Made by a program: the position numbers and the translations under genes
The notes under the pieces: model-generated
Told to the model about the DNA's origin: nothing
Database searches by the model: none
What the model saw: only the letters and a program-made list of their open reading frames with translations
Part shown: positions 28,366 to 36,539 of the stretch, piece by piece
How the letters are laid out: every line of letters begins with the position of its first letter
How positions within the stretch are numbered: position 1 is the first letter of the stretch
From: Deltaproteobacteria bacterium
Lineage (GTDB): Bacteria > Desulfobacterota > Syntrophia > Syntrophales > UBA2192
DNA length: 64,000 nucleotides
Assembly (NCBI GenBank): GCA_012728915.1
Contig: JAAYEC010000075.1
Span: forward strand, 16,239-80,238
Reading direction: 5' to 3'

Positions 28366-29045
28366 GGGAAAACATCCTACGGATCCGGGAGCGGATCGCC
28401 GCGGCCGCCGTGCGGTCGGGTCGCGATCCGTCGGAGGTGCGGCTCATGGGGGTCACGAAGACAGTCGGCGACGACCGGATCCTTCAGGCCATCGAGGCGG
28501 GGATCGACATCATCGGCGAGAACTACGTGCAGGAGGCCAAACGGAAGATCGAGCTGATGGGCAAGAGCGTGGAATGGCACTTCATCGGCCACCTCCAGAG
28601 CAACAAGGCCAGGTATGCCGTGCGCCTCTTCGACATGATCCATTCCGTGAACCGGGTGAGTCTCGCCGAGGAGTTGAACCGCCGCGCGGCCGCCGCGGGG
28701 CTCGTCTGCCGGGTCCTCGTCGAGGTCAACCTCGCGGGCGAGGAATCGAAAAGCGGCGCCCCGCCCGAGGAGGCGCCGGGGCTCGTCCGCGCCGTCTCGC
28801 AGCTGGCGAACCTTTCCGTTCGGGGGCTGATGACCATGGCCCCCTGGTACGAGGACCCGGAAAAGGCGCGGCCCTGCTTCGCGGGCCTGCGCGGGCTGCG
28901 GGACCGGATCGACGCCGAGAAAATCCCGAACGTCACGCTGCGGGAGCTCTCCATGGGGATGACGGACGACTTCGAGGTTGCCGTCGAGGAGGGATCCACC
29001 ATCGTCCGGATCGGGCGGGCGATCTTCGGCGAAAGGACAGGCTAA
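28353..29045 (+). CDS. yggS: YggS-family pyridoxal-phosphate homeostasis protein
   Basis: 230 aa from ATG 28353 (GGGAGGGG just upstream, inside the maf 3' end). Fold-type III PLP protein: PLP Lys in 'LMGVTKTVGDDRILQAIEAG', 'IGENYVQEAKRKIE', 'EWHFIGHLQSNKARYAV', and the phosphate-binding 'LSMGMTDDFEVAVEEGSTIV'. No known enzymatic activity in the family; it controls PLP and amino-acid homeostasis. Its stop codon lies inside a degenerate repeat array. Confidence 0.93.
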   Translation: MSDVRENILRIRERIAAAAVRSGRDPSEVRLMGVTKTVGDDRILQAIEAGIDIIGENYVQEAKRKIELMGKSVEWHFIGHLQSNKARYAVRLFDMIHSVNRVSLAEELNRRAAAAGLVCRVLVEVNLAGEESKSGAPPEEAPGLVRAVSQLANLSVRGLMTMAPWYEDPEKARPCFAGLRGLRDRIDAEKIPNVTLRELSMGMTDDFEVAVEEGSTIVRIGRAIFGERTG

Positions 29046-29112
29046 GGGCGAACGGCAAAGGGCTAAGGGCAGACAAGTGATCCCTGCCTTTCGCCTTATG
29101 CCTTTTGCCCGC
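29038..29112. repeat. convergent AAGGC-type repeat arrays at the yggS and yhaM-like stop codons
   Basis: Plus strand at the yggS end: GGCTAAGGGCGAACGGCAAA then GGGCTAAGGGCAG, with the TAA stop inside the first unit. Minus strand at the yhaM-like end: GGCAAAAGGCATAAGGCGAA then AGGCAGGG, with the TAA stop inside. Two genes that end face to face both stop within the same repeat family. Confidence 0.7.
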
Positions 29113-30052
29113 CTTTATACAGGAACCGTTCGAAGAACCGGTGGAACGGGGTCCATTCCGACTCCCCGGCACCCGAATTCCCGATGAACTCCTGGAAGGC
29201 CGCCACCTTGGCATCGAGGTCGTCGACGAAGTGGACGATGAGGGCCTCCACGGTCTTGGGCCGTTTGGGCGACCCGAAGTCGAGTTCTCCGTGATGGGCG
29301 AGGATCACGTGCTTGAGCTCCAGGGCCAGGTCTTCGGGGAACCCCTCGATCGACGCGATCTTCCGGTCGAGCATCTCCACCCCGAGCAGGATGTGCCCCA
29401 CGAGGCGTCCCGGCGTCGAGTAGTCGATGGCCCGGTCGTAGGTGAACTCCTCGGTCTTGCCGATGTCGTGCAGGATGCCGCCGGCAATCAGCATGTCGCG
29501 GCTCGCCGCCGGGTAGTGACCCGCCAGGGCGTCCAGGATCTTCACCATGGACAGGGTGTGTTCCAGCAGCCCCCCGAGGTAGGCATGATGGAACCCCTTG
29601 GCCGCGGGGGCCCGCTTGAGCCGCGCGGCCAGCTGGGGGTCGTCGAGAAAGGCCGCCAGCAGCTTCTTCAGCCAGGGGTTCTCGACGGAGCCCGCGTAGG
29701 CCGCTAGCGCCGCAAACATCTCCTCCACGTCGCCCTTCGTGCTGGGAAAGTAGTCCCAGGGGTCGATCCCGGTCTCATCCATCCTGCGGATGTCCAGGAC
29801 GGCCAGCTGCGTGGCGTCGCGGTAGCTCACGGCCCGTCCCTGCACGGAGACGATGTCGCCCTTCCGGAAAAGCGGATCGAGGGCCGCGACGTTGTCCCAG
29901 ACGCGCCCCTCGACATCCCCCGTCCGGTCACGGAGCTTCACGCTGAGATAGGGCGCCCCCTTCTGCGAATAGGCCAGATTCTTTTCCATGACGAGAAAGG
30001 AGCTCTTGATTTTCTCCCCGGCTTTGATGTCCTTGACGTACAGTGTCTTCAC
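29096..30052 (-). CDS. OB-fold/HD-domain 3'-5' exoribonuclease (YhaM-like)
   Basis: 318 aa. N-terminal OB-fold nucleic-acid-binding domain (about 1-95, 'AYSQKGAPYLSVKLRDRTGD') and an HD phosphohydrolase domain with metal ligands 'YLGGLLEHTLSMVKI', 'GGILHDIGKTEEFTYD', 'HVILAHHGELDFGSPKRPK' and 'VHFVDDLDAKV'. This is the YhaM/CBF1 architecture, a 3'-5' exonuclease active on RNA and DNA. Third gene of selB-fdhD-yhaM-like, 10 bp after fdhD. Confidence 0.85.
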   Translation of the reverse strand: MKTLYVKDIKAGEKIKSSFLVMEKNLAYSQKGAPYLSVKLRDRTGDVEGRVWDNVAALDPLFRKGDIVSVQGRAVSYRDATQLAVLDIRRMDETGIDPWDYFPSTKGDVEEMFAALAAYAGSVENPWLKKLLAAFLDDPQLAARLKRAPAAKGFHHAYLGGLLEHTLSMVKILDALAGHYPAASRDMLIAGGILHDIGKTEEFTYDRAIDYSTPGRLVGHILLGVEMLDRKIASIEGFPEDLALELKHVILAHHGELDFGSPKRPKTVEALIVHFVDDLDAKVAAFQEFIGNSGAGESEWTPFHRFFERFLYKGGQKA

Positions 30053-30062
30053 GCGGATTGTC

Positions 30063-30899
30063 CTATTCCCCTTTCGCCTTTGCCCTCCGGCCCTTCTTCG
30101 GCGCCCCGGACGGCTTTAAATGCCGGGCGCCGGCATACACGATGAATGAGCCTCCCCTGGCGCAGCCGGCGATCGCGATGCCCACCTCTTCCGCCTGCGC
30201 GACAGCCCTCGAGGTGGCCGCGGAGTGGGAAACGATGAAGGGGATCCCCATGCGCCGGGCCTTGGCGACGATCTCCGAGGAAACGCGCCCGGTCGTCAGC
30301 AGGACCTTGTCGGAAAGATCGACCCCCTCGAGGAGCGCCCACCCGCAGAGCATGTCGATCGTGTTGTGCCGCCCGATATCCTCCCGCACCGCAAGGATTC
30401 CGCGCGGGCCCGCGATGGCCGAGCCGTGCGTTCCGCGCGTGCGTTCGTGGATCGCCGTCGCGGCGAGCAGGGCCTCCATGAGATCCGGGACGGCCTCCGC
30501 ATCGAGCTTCGGGACCGCCGCCGCGGCGGGCTTCCCCCGGCCCAGCGGCATGAGCGTCCGGCTGCCCCGCGCCCCGCTCGAGGCGATCGTCTTCGGCGGC
30601 GTCACGGGAAGGGCCCTGCCCCTGCCTCCGCAGGTCCGGACATGGACCCGCCCGGGGCTGAAGTCCATCCTCACGATGTCCGCGGCCTCCTCGATCAGGC
30701 CCTCCTGCTTCAGGAACCCGGCGGCAAGCTCCCGCAGGCGGATTCCGGCGCAGGCGATCGTCACGACGGCGCGGCCGTCGGCAACGACCTCCAGAAGCTC
30801 CTCGTGGACCACGTCCACATCCCTTGCGGCGATCCGCTTCCCGTCGAAGCGGCGCAGCCTGAGGCGATCGATCCCTTCCGCGGCCGTCTTCTTCCTCAT
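30063..30899 (-). CDS. fdhD: FdhD-family formate dehydrogenase sulfurtransferase
   Basis: 278 aa from ATG 30899, immediately after the selB stop codon. FdhD passes sulfur to the molybdenum cofactor of formate dehydrogenases. Recognised by 'AAGFLKQEGLIEEAADIVRM', 'REDIGRHNTIDMLCGWALLE', 'LLTTGRVSSEIVAKARRMGI' and 'FIVSHSAATSRAVAQAEEVG'. The segment aligned with the E. coli CxxC (TGCGVCG) reads 'ASSGARGSRT', so both sulfur-carrying Cys appear to be missing; a Cys nearby in 'VRTCGGRGRA' may substitute. The Lys/Arg-rich tail is encoded by an AAGGC-type repeat. Linkage to selB fits a selenocysteine formate dehydrogenase elsewhere. Confidence 0.85.
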   Translation of the reverse strand: MRKKTAAEGIDRLRLRRFDGKRIAARDVDVVHEELLEVVADGRAVVTIACAGIRLRELAAGFLKQEGLIEEAADIVRMDFSPGRVHVRTCGGRGRALPVTPPKTIASSGARGSRTLMPLGRGKPAAAAVPKLDAEAVPDLMEALLAATAIHERTRGTHGSAIAGPRGILAVREDIGRHNTIDMLCGWALLEGVDLSDKVLLTTGRVSSEIVAKARRMGIPFIVSHSAATSRAVAQAEEVGIAIAGCARGGSFIVYAGARHLKPSGAPKKGRRAKAKGE

Positions 30900-30901
30900 C
30901 G

Positions 30902-32815
30902 CTACCGCCGCTCCCTCAGCGTCCGGTGATCGCCCACGCGGATCGTGAGCCTGGTCGCGTCGAAATATTCCATGAGGGGGATGATGTACTTGCGCGACAG
31001 CCCCGTAAGGTCCTTGAAGGTGGCCGGGGTGGCCTTGCCGGCCTTCATGAGGGCCGCCGTGTAATCCTCCCTGAGCCTGTTGAGCGGACCGCTGTGGACG
31101 TAAAGCTCCTCGGTGACCTTCACGAGGACCCCTTCGTTGAGAAGCACCCCGAGGACGCTCTGGACCTCGGACTTCTTCCCGCCCAACGCCTCCATGACTT
31201 CCTTGACGGACGGCACCGCGAGTCCCGCGTCGCGGTAGATCTTCTCGATCCGGCCCCCCAGGTCGCCCAGGTTGCCCTTGAGATCGACCCGGTGCGAAGC
31301 GAGCCGGACGTGCTCCCGATCGGCGAGAATCTTCTTTTCGTTCTCCAGCTCCTTGAGGGCCATGTTGAAGAGCTTGCTCTCGACCTCGTGGCCCGCCGTC
31401 ACCCGGAGCTCCTCCTTGGGGACCCCTTCCTTGAGGGGCTGCCGCTGGTGGTACAGCCCGATTTCCTTCAGCAGCTCTTCCTTCAGCCGCTGGTACGCCG
31501 GGAACGAGACGATCCGGGTCTCTTCCCGGTCGATGCGGATCACGGTTTTCTCCTCGGCCATGTCCTTCAGGACCCGGCTCAGGCCGGCCAGGGGAATCCC
31601 CGCCCGGACGGCAAGCCGGCTCGCCGCGAGCCCCTGCACCGCTGCGCGCCCGAGGATGACGGCGGCGCGCTCCGCTTCCGTTCCCGTGCGGAGGGTTTCC
31701 AGCTCGGCGGCAAAGCGATCTTTCGCCTTTTTCTGTTTCACCGCGTCGGGGTCGAGAATCTCCCCGCCGCCCACCGTGCGGATCGGGGAGTAGCTCCGGA
31801 TGACAAAGCGGTCTTTCCCCATGGCCACGACGGGCGCCTCGAGCAGGAGCTGCGCGTAGACGCGTTCGCCCGGCTTGAGCTCTTCCCGGTCCAGGAGGAT
31901 GACCCGGGCCATGATCTCGCTCGTCCCCGTGTGGAACCGCACGAGCGCCCGATTCCTCAGCGCGCGGCCGGCGCCCTTCAGGAACTCGAGGTGGACGTCG
32001 AGCCTTTCGGAGGGCTCGAAGATGCCGGGGTGGGCCACCACGTCGCCGCGATGGAGCGCCGCGCGTTCCAGCCCCTGGAGGTTGATGGCGGTGCGCTGCC
32101 CGGCCCCGGCGCTCTGCTGCGCATCGTTGTGCACCTGGATGCCCCGGACCTTGGCGTGGATGCGCTGGGGAAGGACCTCGACGGTGTCGCCCACGGTCAC
32201 CTGCCCGGACACGAGGGTCCCCGTCACGACGCTTCCGAACCCCTTCATGGTGAAGACCCGGTCCACGGGAATCCGTAACAACCCGCTGTCGCCGCGTTCG
32301 CCGATCCGGCGGGCCAGCTCCTCGATGGCGGCTGAAAGCTCCGCGATCCCCTGGCCCGACACGGCGGACACCGGGATGATCGGGGCCCCGTCGAGAAAGG
32401 TCGCTTTCATGAACTGACGGACGTCGTCCCGCACGAGGGCAAGCCAGTCGGCATCGACCAGATCGGTCTTGGTGAGCGCGATGATGCCGTTGCGGATCCC
32501 GAGCAGCGTGCAGATGTCGAGGTGCTCGCTCGTCTGGGGCATGATGCCCTCGTCGGCGGCGATCACGAGCAGCACGAAGTCGATCCCGGTGGCGCCGGCG
32601 ACCATGTTCTTGACGAACTTCTCGTGACCCGGCACGTCGACGACCCCGAGGGTGCCGCCGTTCTTGAGGGGGAGAGACGCGAAGCCCAGCTCGATCGTGA
32701 TGCCCCGCTCCTTTTCCTCCTTCAGGCGGTCCGTGTCCACGCCGGTGAGGGCCTTGACGAGCGAGGTCTTCCCATGATCGACGTGGCCGGCGGTGCCGAG
32801 AATGATGTGCTTCAT
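30902..32815 (-). CDS. selB: selenocysteine-specific elongation factor SelB
   Basis: 637 aa. GTPase domain: P-loop '[19 protein letters not shown]', '[20 protein letters not shown]', '[20 protein letters not shown]', '[12 protein letters not shown]'. Domains II-III follow ('[20 protein letters not shown]'). C-terminal winged helices (about 400-637) would bind the SECIS hairpin of selenoprotein mRNAs ('LKEEGLIEE'-type repeats, ending '[20 protein letters not shown]'). Delivers selenocysteyl-tRNA(Sec) to in-frame UGA codons. No selA or selC was found in the window. Confidence 0.95.
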   Translation of the reverse strand: MKHIILGTAGHVDHGKTSLVKALTGVDTDRLKEEKERGITIELGFASLPLKNGGTLGVVDVPGHEKFVKNMVAGATGIDFVLLVIAADEGIMPQTSEHLDICTLLGIRNGIIALTKTDLVDADWLALVRDDVRQFMKATFLDGAPIIPVSAVSGQGIAELSAAIEELARRIGERGDSGLLRIPVDRVFTMKGFGSVVTGTLVSGQVTVGDTVEVLPQRIHAKVRGIQVHNDAQQSAGAGQRTAINLQGLERAALHRGDVVAHPGIFEPSERLDVHLEFLKGAGRALRNRALVRFHTGTSEIMARVILLDREELKPGERVYAQLLLEAPVVAMGKDRFVIRSYSPIRTVGGGEILDPDAVKQKKAKDRFAAELETLRTGTEAERAAVILGRAAVQGLAASRLAVRAGIPLAGLSRVLKDMAEEKTVIRIDREETRIVSFPAYQRLKEELLKEIGLYHQRQPLKEGVPKEELRVTAGHEVESKLFNMALKELENEKKILADREHVRLASHRVDLKGNLGDLGGRIEKIYRDAGLAVPSVKEVMEALGGKKSEVQSVLGVLLNEGVLVKVTEELYVHSGPLNRLREDYTAALMKAGKATPATFKDLTGLSRKYIIPLMEYFDATRLTIRVGDHRTLRERR

Positions 32816-32858
32816 GCGAAATCGCCCCGTTTTCGCGCATCCGGCGCGAACAGGCTAT

Positions 32859-32887
32859 GAGATAACAGAAATCCGGCGCCGACTCAA
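32859..32887 (-). promoter_or_regulatory. candidate promoter of selB-fdhD-yhaM-like
   Basis: Minus strand TTGAGT (32887-32882), a 17-base spacer, TATCTC (32864-32859). Moderate match to sigma-70; about 44 bases before the selB ATG. Confidence 0.4.
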
Positions 32888-32953
32888 TCCCAAACCCGTG
32901 CGCAAGGGCGGAACGCATGAATAACGATGGATAAATTTCTCTTCGTTTAGGCA

Positions 32954-33130
32954 GTCAGTCAGGATTCTTGAAGCGAAGTTAGGCGTGTTTTCGTTAACCG
33001 ATCTTCGCGAAGCGGAGCGCCGGCGACGCAAACGGTTTGAGCCCGCAGGGCGAGTTTTTGCGTCCGCGGCACAGCGAGCGTTCGATCGGTCGAAAACCGC
33101 CTATTCACGAAAGAATTCTGGTTGAGTGAC
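32954..33130. repeat. 177-bp long imperfect palindrome (MITE-like or structured element)
   Basis: The two halves are near reverse complements over the whole length. Outer ends: GTCAGTCAGGATTCTT (32954-) against AAGAATTCTGGTTGAGTGAC (-33130). Next arms: AGGCGTGTTTTCGTTAACCG against ATCGGTCGAAAACCGCCTAT. Inner arms: GACGCAAA against TTTGCGTC around a GC-rich centre. It occupies most of the selB-ruvX gap. No gene is encoded, and no flanking target-site duplication was established by eye. Confidence 0.75.
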
Positions 33131-33152
33131 TTCAGCTCCGTGTTTTCCGCCC

Positions 33153-33181
33153 TTGCACACATCCCCTCCGTCCTTTATATA
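33153..33181 (+). promoter_or_regulatory. sigma-70 promoter of ruvX-mltG
   Basis: TTGCAC (33153-33158), a 17-base spacer, TATATA (33176-33181). The -10 ends only 8 bases before the ruvX ATG, predicting a start 0-3 bases upstream of the codon (leaderless mRNA). Confidence 0.6.
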
Positions 33182-33189
33182 TACCCCCC

Positions 33190-33648
33190 ATGAGAATCCT
33201 CGGGATCGACTATGGCGACAAGCGCATCGGCCTGGCCCTGTCCGACGAGTTGGAGGTGACGGCGCGAGGGCTCGGGGTCATCGAGCGCAAATCGAAGAAA
33301 GCCGACCTGGATGCCCTCGCCGCAGTCGTCGCGGAGCACGCCGTCGGCGCCATCGTCGTCGGATATCCCCTGCGCCTCGACGGATCGGCGGGCATCCAGT
33401 GCGGAAAGGTCGACCGGTTCATCGCCGCCGTCCGGGAATCGATCCCGGCGGTGCCCGTCACGGTCTGGGACGAGACGCTCTCCACGAAAGAGGCCGAGGG
33501 GTTGATGCGCCAGACGGGCGTGAACCGAAAGAGGAAGCGGGGCCTGGTGGACCGCATCGCCGCCGCATTCATCCTGCAGGACTATCTCGACAAGAAAAGC
33601 CGGCATGCCCCGGTCGGGCCCGCCGGCCCCGGGGACGGCCCCCCATGA
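33190..33648 (+). CDS. ruvX: RuvX/YqgF-family putative pre-16S rRNA nuclease
   Basis: 152 aa RNase H-fold protein: 'ILGIDYGDKRIGLALSDELE', 'IVVGYPLRLDGSAG' and 'PVTVWDETLSTKEAEGLMRQ' contain the conserved acidic residues. Implicated in 16S rRNA 5'-end processing. No ribosome site precedes the ATG (TATATATACCCCCCATG), and the promoter -10 is adjacent. Overlaps mltG by 4 bases (ATGA). Confidence 0.92.
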   Translation: MRILGIDYGDKRIGLALSDELEVTARGLGVIERKSKKADLDALAAVVAEHAVGAIVVGYPLRLDGSAGIQCGKVDRFIAAVRESIPAVPVTVWDETLSTKEAEGLMRQTGVNRKRKRGLVDRIAAAFILQDYLDKKSRHAPVGPAGPGDGPP

Positions 33649-34670
33649 CGATCCTGAAACGCCTCCGCTGTCGCCGCCTGGCGATCCTCGCGCTCGCCGC
33701 GACGGCGGGAATCGCCGCCGCGCTGTGGCTTCTCGTCTCCCTGCCGGGCCCCGGCGGCCGGGAGGAACCCGTCACCGTGCACATCCCCCGCGGCACGCCC
33801 TTCGGCCAGATCGTCAGCCTCCTCGACCGCAATGGGCTGGCGCGCAGCAGGATCCTCTTGCGCGTCATGGGGTTTGTCACCAACGCCTCCCTGCGGGTCA
33901 AGGCGGGGGAATACGAGTTCACGCGGGCCATGCCGCCACGGGAGATCCTGAGAAAGCTCGTCGAGGGGGACGTGAAGAAGCACCCCGTTGTCGTGCCCGA
34001 GGGCTTCACGGTGAGAAAGATCGCCGCGCGCCTGGCCGCCGAGGGCCTCGTCGAGGAGAAAGAGTTCCTGCGGCTGGCCGGGGACAGGAGACTGCTTGCC
34101 GATTTGAACATCCCGGCGCCGAACGCCGAGGGGTTTCTCTTCCCCGACACGTACATCTTTGACCGGGAGATGGACGCCGCCGCGATCATGAAGAAGATGG
34201 CCGCGCAGTTCCGCGTGAAGGTAACGGCGGAGATGACCGACAAGGCCGGCGAGCAGGGGCTCTCCCTCGTCCAGTGGGTGACGCTGGCCTCGATCATCGA
34301 GAAGGAGACGGGGCTGAAAAGCGAGATGCCGCTCGTGGCGGCCGTGTTCCGCAACCGGCTGAAGAACAAGATGCCGCTGCAGAGCGACCCCACCGTGATC
34401 TACGGCATCGAAAATTTCGACGGTAATTTGACGCGTCGGCACCTGGAGCGCCAAAATCCCTATAACAGCTACCTCAACCGGGGCCTGCCGCCGGGCCCCA
34501 TCTGCAGCCCCGGCCTGGACGCCCTCCGGGCGGCCCTGAACCCCGCGCCGGTCAAATACCTGTACTTCGTCTCCCGCAACGACGGGTCCCACCACTTTTC
34601 CGAAACCCTCCCCGAGCACAGCCGGGCCGTCCGGAAGTACCAAATCAACCGAAAATCCCGCGGAAATTAA
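33645..34670 (+). CDS. mltG: endolytic murein transglycosylase MltG
   Basis: 341 aa from ATG 33645. One N-terminal membrane helix ('LAILALAATAGIAAALWLLV'), a LysM-like periplasmic part ('VTVHIPRGTPFGQIVSLLDR'), then the YceG catalytic domain. The catalytic Glu lies in 'VTLASIIEKETGLKSEMPLV'. Further motifs are 'QSDPTVIYGIENFDG', 'YNSYLNRGLPPGPICSPGLD' and 'YLYFVSRNDGSHHFS'. Cleaves nascent glycan strands and so sets their length. Coupled to ruvX and followed by the mra promoter. Confidence 0.94.
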   Translation: MTILKRLRCRRLAILALAATAGIAAALWLLVSLPGPGGREEPVTVHIPRGTPFGQIVSLLDRNGLARSRILLRVMGFVTNASLRVKAGEYEFTRAMPPREILRKLVEGDVKKHPVVVPEGFTVRKIAARLAAEGLVEEKEFLRLAGDRRLLADLNIPAPNAEGFLFPDTYIFDREMDAAAIMKKMAAQFRVKVTAEMTDKAGEQGLSLVQWVTLASIIEKETGLKSEMPLVAAVFRNRLKNKMPLQSDPTVIYGIENFDGNLTRRHLERQNPYNSYLNRGLPPGPICSPGLDALRAALNPAPVKYLYFVSRNDGSHHFSETLPEHSRAVRKYQINRKSRGN

Positions 34671-34679
34671 ACTTTTTTC

Positions 34680-34708
34680 TTGACAGAAACGGAAGACGGC
34701 CCTAGTAT
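34680..34708 (+). promoter_or_regulatory. Pmra: sigma-70 promoter of the dcw cluster
   Basis: TTGACA (34680-34685), a 17-base spacer, TAGTAT (34703-34708). Transcription would start near 34715, about 40 bases before mraZ. Confidence 0.8.
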
Positions 34709-34717
34709 TGCATCCGG

Positions 34718-34741
34718 GTGGAGCAAAGTGGATGATTGTGG
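34718..34741 (+). promoter_or_regulatory. MraZ operator: three GTGG boxes at 10-bp spacing
   Basis: GTGG at 34718, 34728 and 34738, each followed by A (GTGGAGCAAA, GTGGATGATT, GTGGAGGGGT). They lie just downstream of the predicted start site. MraZ is known to bind TGGG/GTGG-type direct repeats spaced about one helical turn upstream of its own gene, so this is the likely autorepression site. Confidence 0.75.
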
Positions 34742-34754
34742 AGGGGTCTCTCGC

Positions 34755-35201
34755 ATGTCTGTGTTCCGGGGGAGATATTACCATACGATAGACGACAAAG
34801 GAAGAATCATCTTCCCCGCCCGCCTGCGCGAGGTCTTCGCCGAAAAGTACGACAACCGCATGGTCATCACGAACTGGGACGGCTACCTCATGGTCTTCCC
34901 CTTCGACGAGTGGCAGATCCTCGAAGAGAAAATCTCGCATCAATCCATTCTCAAGAAAGAAGTCCGCGCGTTTCAGCGCTTTTTCATGTCCGGGGCGGTG
35001 GACTGCACCTTCGACAGCCAGGGCCGCATCCTCGTTCCCCCGCCCCTGCGCGAGTACGCCGGGCTGGAGAAAGACATCGTCCTGGCCGGAATGGTCCGAG
35101 TCATCGAGATCTGGAGCAAGGAACGCTTCGAGGAGGAGGTCCGCAAGTCCGGCGAACAGATCGAGGGCTTCAGCGATTACATGGCCGACCTGGGAATCTG
35201 A
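34755..35201 (+). CDS. mraZ: transcriptional regulator MraZ
   Basis: 148 aa from ATG 34755 (GGAGGGG 9 bases upstream). Two SpoVT-AbrB-like (MraZ) halves: '[20 protein letters not shown]' and '[20 protein letters not shown]', each with the conserved DxxGR loop. The protein forms ring oligomers that bind the GTGG repeats upstream and control the cluster. First gene of the division and cell-wall operon. Confidence 0.95.
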   Translation: MSVFRGRYYHTIDDKGRIIFPARLREVFAEKYDNRMVITNWDGYLMVFPFDEWQILEEKISHQSILKKEVRAFQRFFMSGAVDCTFDSQGRILVPPPLREYAGLEKDIVLAGMVRVIEIWSKERFEEEVRKSGEQIEGFSDYMADLGI

Positions 35202-35259
35202 CGGGCAGCTCCCCCGGCGTGATTCCCGCGTCCGCCTCCACCTGAGATCCTTGAAAAGA

Positions 35260-36228
35260 ATGATGAACGACGCAGGCGTGCCATCCGTCTACCACGAACC
35301 GGTCCTGCTGCAGGAGGTTCTTGAATCGCTCAACCTCAAGCCGGGCGGCATCTACGTGGACGGCACCCTGGGCGGCGGCGGGCACGCAAGGGGGATCCTG
35401 GCTGCCGCGTCCCCCGACGGTATCCTGGTCGGGATCGACCGGGACGGCGACGCCCTCGCGGAAGCCGGCCGGGCCCTGGCGCCCTTCGGGCGACGCGCGA
35501 TCCTCGTCCAGGGGAACTACGCCGACCTGAAGGAGATCCTCGCCGCTCTCGGAATCGGGCGCGTCGACGGCATCGTGCTCGACCTCGGGGTCTCGTCGCG
35601 TCAGCTCGAGGCGGCCGAGAGGGGCTTCAGCTTCTCGAAGCCTGCGCCGCTCGACATGCGGATGGACCGGCGGGCATCGACCACCGCGCGGGACCTGGTG
35701 AACCGGGCCGATGGGCGGGAGCTGGAGCGGATCCTGCGGGATTACGGCGAGGAGCCGATGGCGGGGCGCATCGCGCGGGCCATCGTCGAGAAGAGGAAGG
35801 AGGGCCCGATCGAGAGGACGGACGAACTGGCCGGCATCATCGTCTCCGCCATGCCGGCCCGGGTGCGGCACGGAAGGATCCACCCCGCGACGCGGAGCTT
35901 CCAGGCGCTCCGGATCGCCGTCAACGACGAACTGGCCGGTCTCGCCCGGGGCATCACCTCGGGGATCGACTGTTTAGCGGAAGGCGGGCGGTTTTCCGTC
36001 ATCACCTTCCACTCGCTGGAAGACCGGATGGTCAAGGAGCTCTTCCGCGACGCCTCTCGGGTCTGCACCTGCCCGTCCGATCTTCCCGTCTGCGCCTGCG
36101 GGGGCAGGCCGAGGCTCCGGGTCCTTACGCGAAAGCCGGTGCTCCCCGGCCGGGGGGAGACGGAACGGAACCCCCGGGCGCGCAGCGCGAAACTCAGAAC
36201 CGCCGAAAGGACAGGAGAATGCCGGTAG
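35260..36228 (+). CDS. rsmH: 16S rRNA (cytosine-1402-N4)-methyltransferase
   Basis: 322 aa from ATG 35260; ATG 35263 and TTG 35251 are alternatives, with no clear ribosome site for any. SAM-binding motif 'YVDGTLGGGGHARGILAAAS', then 'GIVLDLGVSSRQLEAAERGF', 'PLDMRMD' and 'FSVITFHSLEDRMVKELFRD'. Methylates C1402 at the ribosomal P site. The stop codon overlaps the start of ftsL. A Cys-rich patch (CTCPSDLPVCACGG) near the end is also common in homologues. Confidence 0.94.
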   Translation: MMNDAGVPSVYHEPVLLQEVLESLNLKPGGIYVDGTLGGGGHARGILAAASPDGILVGIDRDGDALAEAGRALAPFGRRAILVQGNYADLKEILAALGIGRVDGIVLDLGVSSRQLEAAERGFSFSKPAPLDMRMDRRASTTARDLVNRADGRELERILRDYGEEPMAGRIARAIVEKRKEGPIERTDELAGIIVSAMPARVRHGRIHPATRSFQALRIAVNDELAGLARGITSGIDCLAEGGRFSVITFHSLEDRMVKELFRDASRVCTCPSDLPVCACGGRPRLRVLTRKPVLPGRGETERNPRARSAKLRTAERTGECR

Positions 36229-36539
36229 CGAAGGTGGCACGGCCCCGGGCTGCGATGGAGGCAAGGGAACATGCGGCGATGCGTGTTCCCACACTCATCC
36301 TGGCGCTGCTCGTGCTGGTGGCCGTGGCGCTCGTCTACGTCTGGTCCCATCTTCACAACACGCAGCTGAAGTACCGGATCGCCGAGGAGATGACCGTCCG
36401 GGAGAACCTCACGGAGGAGAACCGAAGGCTCAAGATGGAGATCGCCACGCTGAAGTCGCCCCAGCGGATCGAGTCCATCGCCCGGGAAAAGCTCAGGCTC
36501 CAATACCCCGAACGGGAGCAGGTGGTCCTGATCAAATGA
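36219..36539 (+). CDS. ftsL: cell division protein FtsL
   Basis: 106 aa bitopic protein: a basic N-terminus, one transmembrane helix ('LILALLVLVAVALVYVW') and a periplasmic leucine-zipper coiled coil ('IAEEMTVRENLTEENRRLKM') ending 'IESIAREKLRLQYPEREQVV', a family hallmark. It bridges FtsQ and FtsB to FtsWI. It overlaps rsmH by 10 and ftsI by 4 bases. Its partner FtsB is encoded about 19 kb away. Confidence 0.88.
   Translation: MPVAKVARPRAAMEAREHAAMRVPTLILALLVLVAVALVYVWSHLHNTQLKYRIAEEMTVRENLTEENRRLKMEIATLKSPQRIESIAREKLRLQYPEREQVVLIK

Noticed and set aside
32816..33189. Possible selC (tRNA-Sec) near selB
   Set aside because: No cloverleaf with a CCA end or long acceptor and variable arms can be drawn; the folding potential belongs to the 177-bp palindrome.
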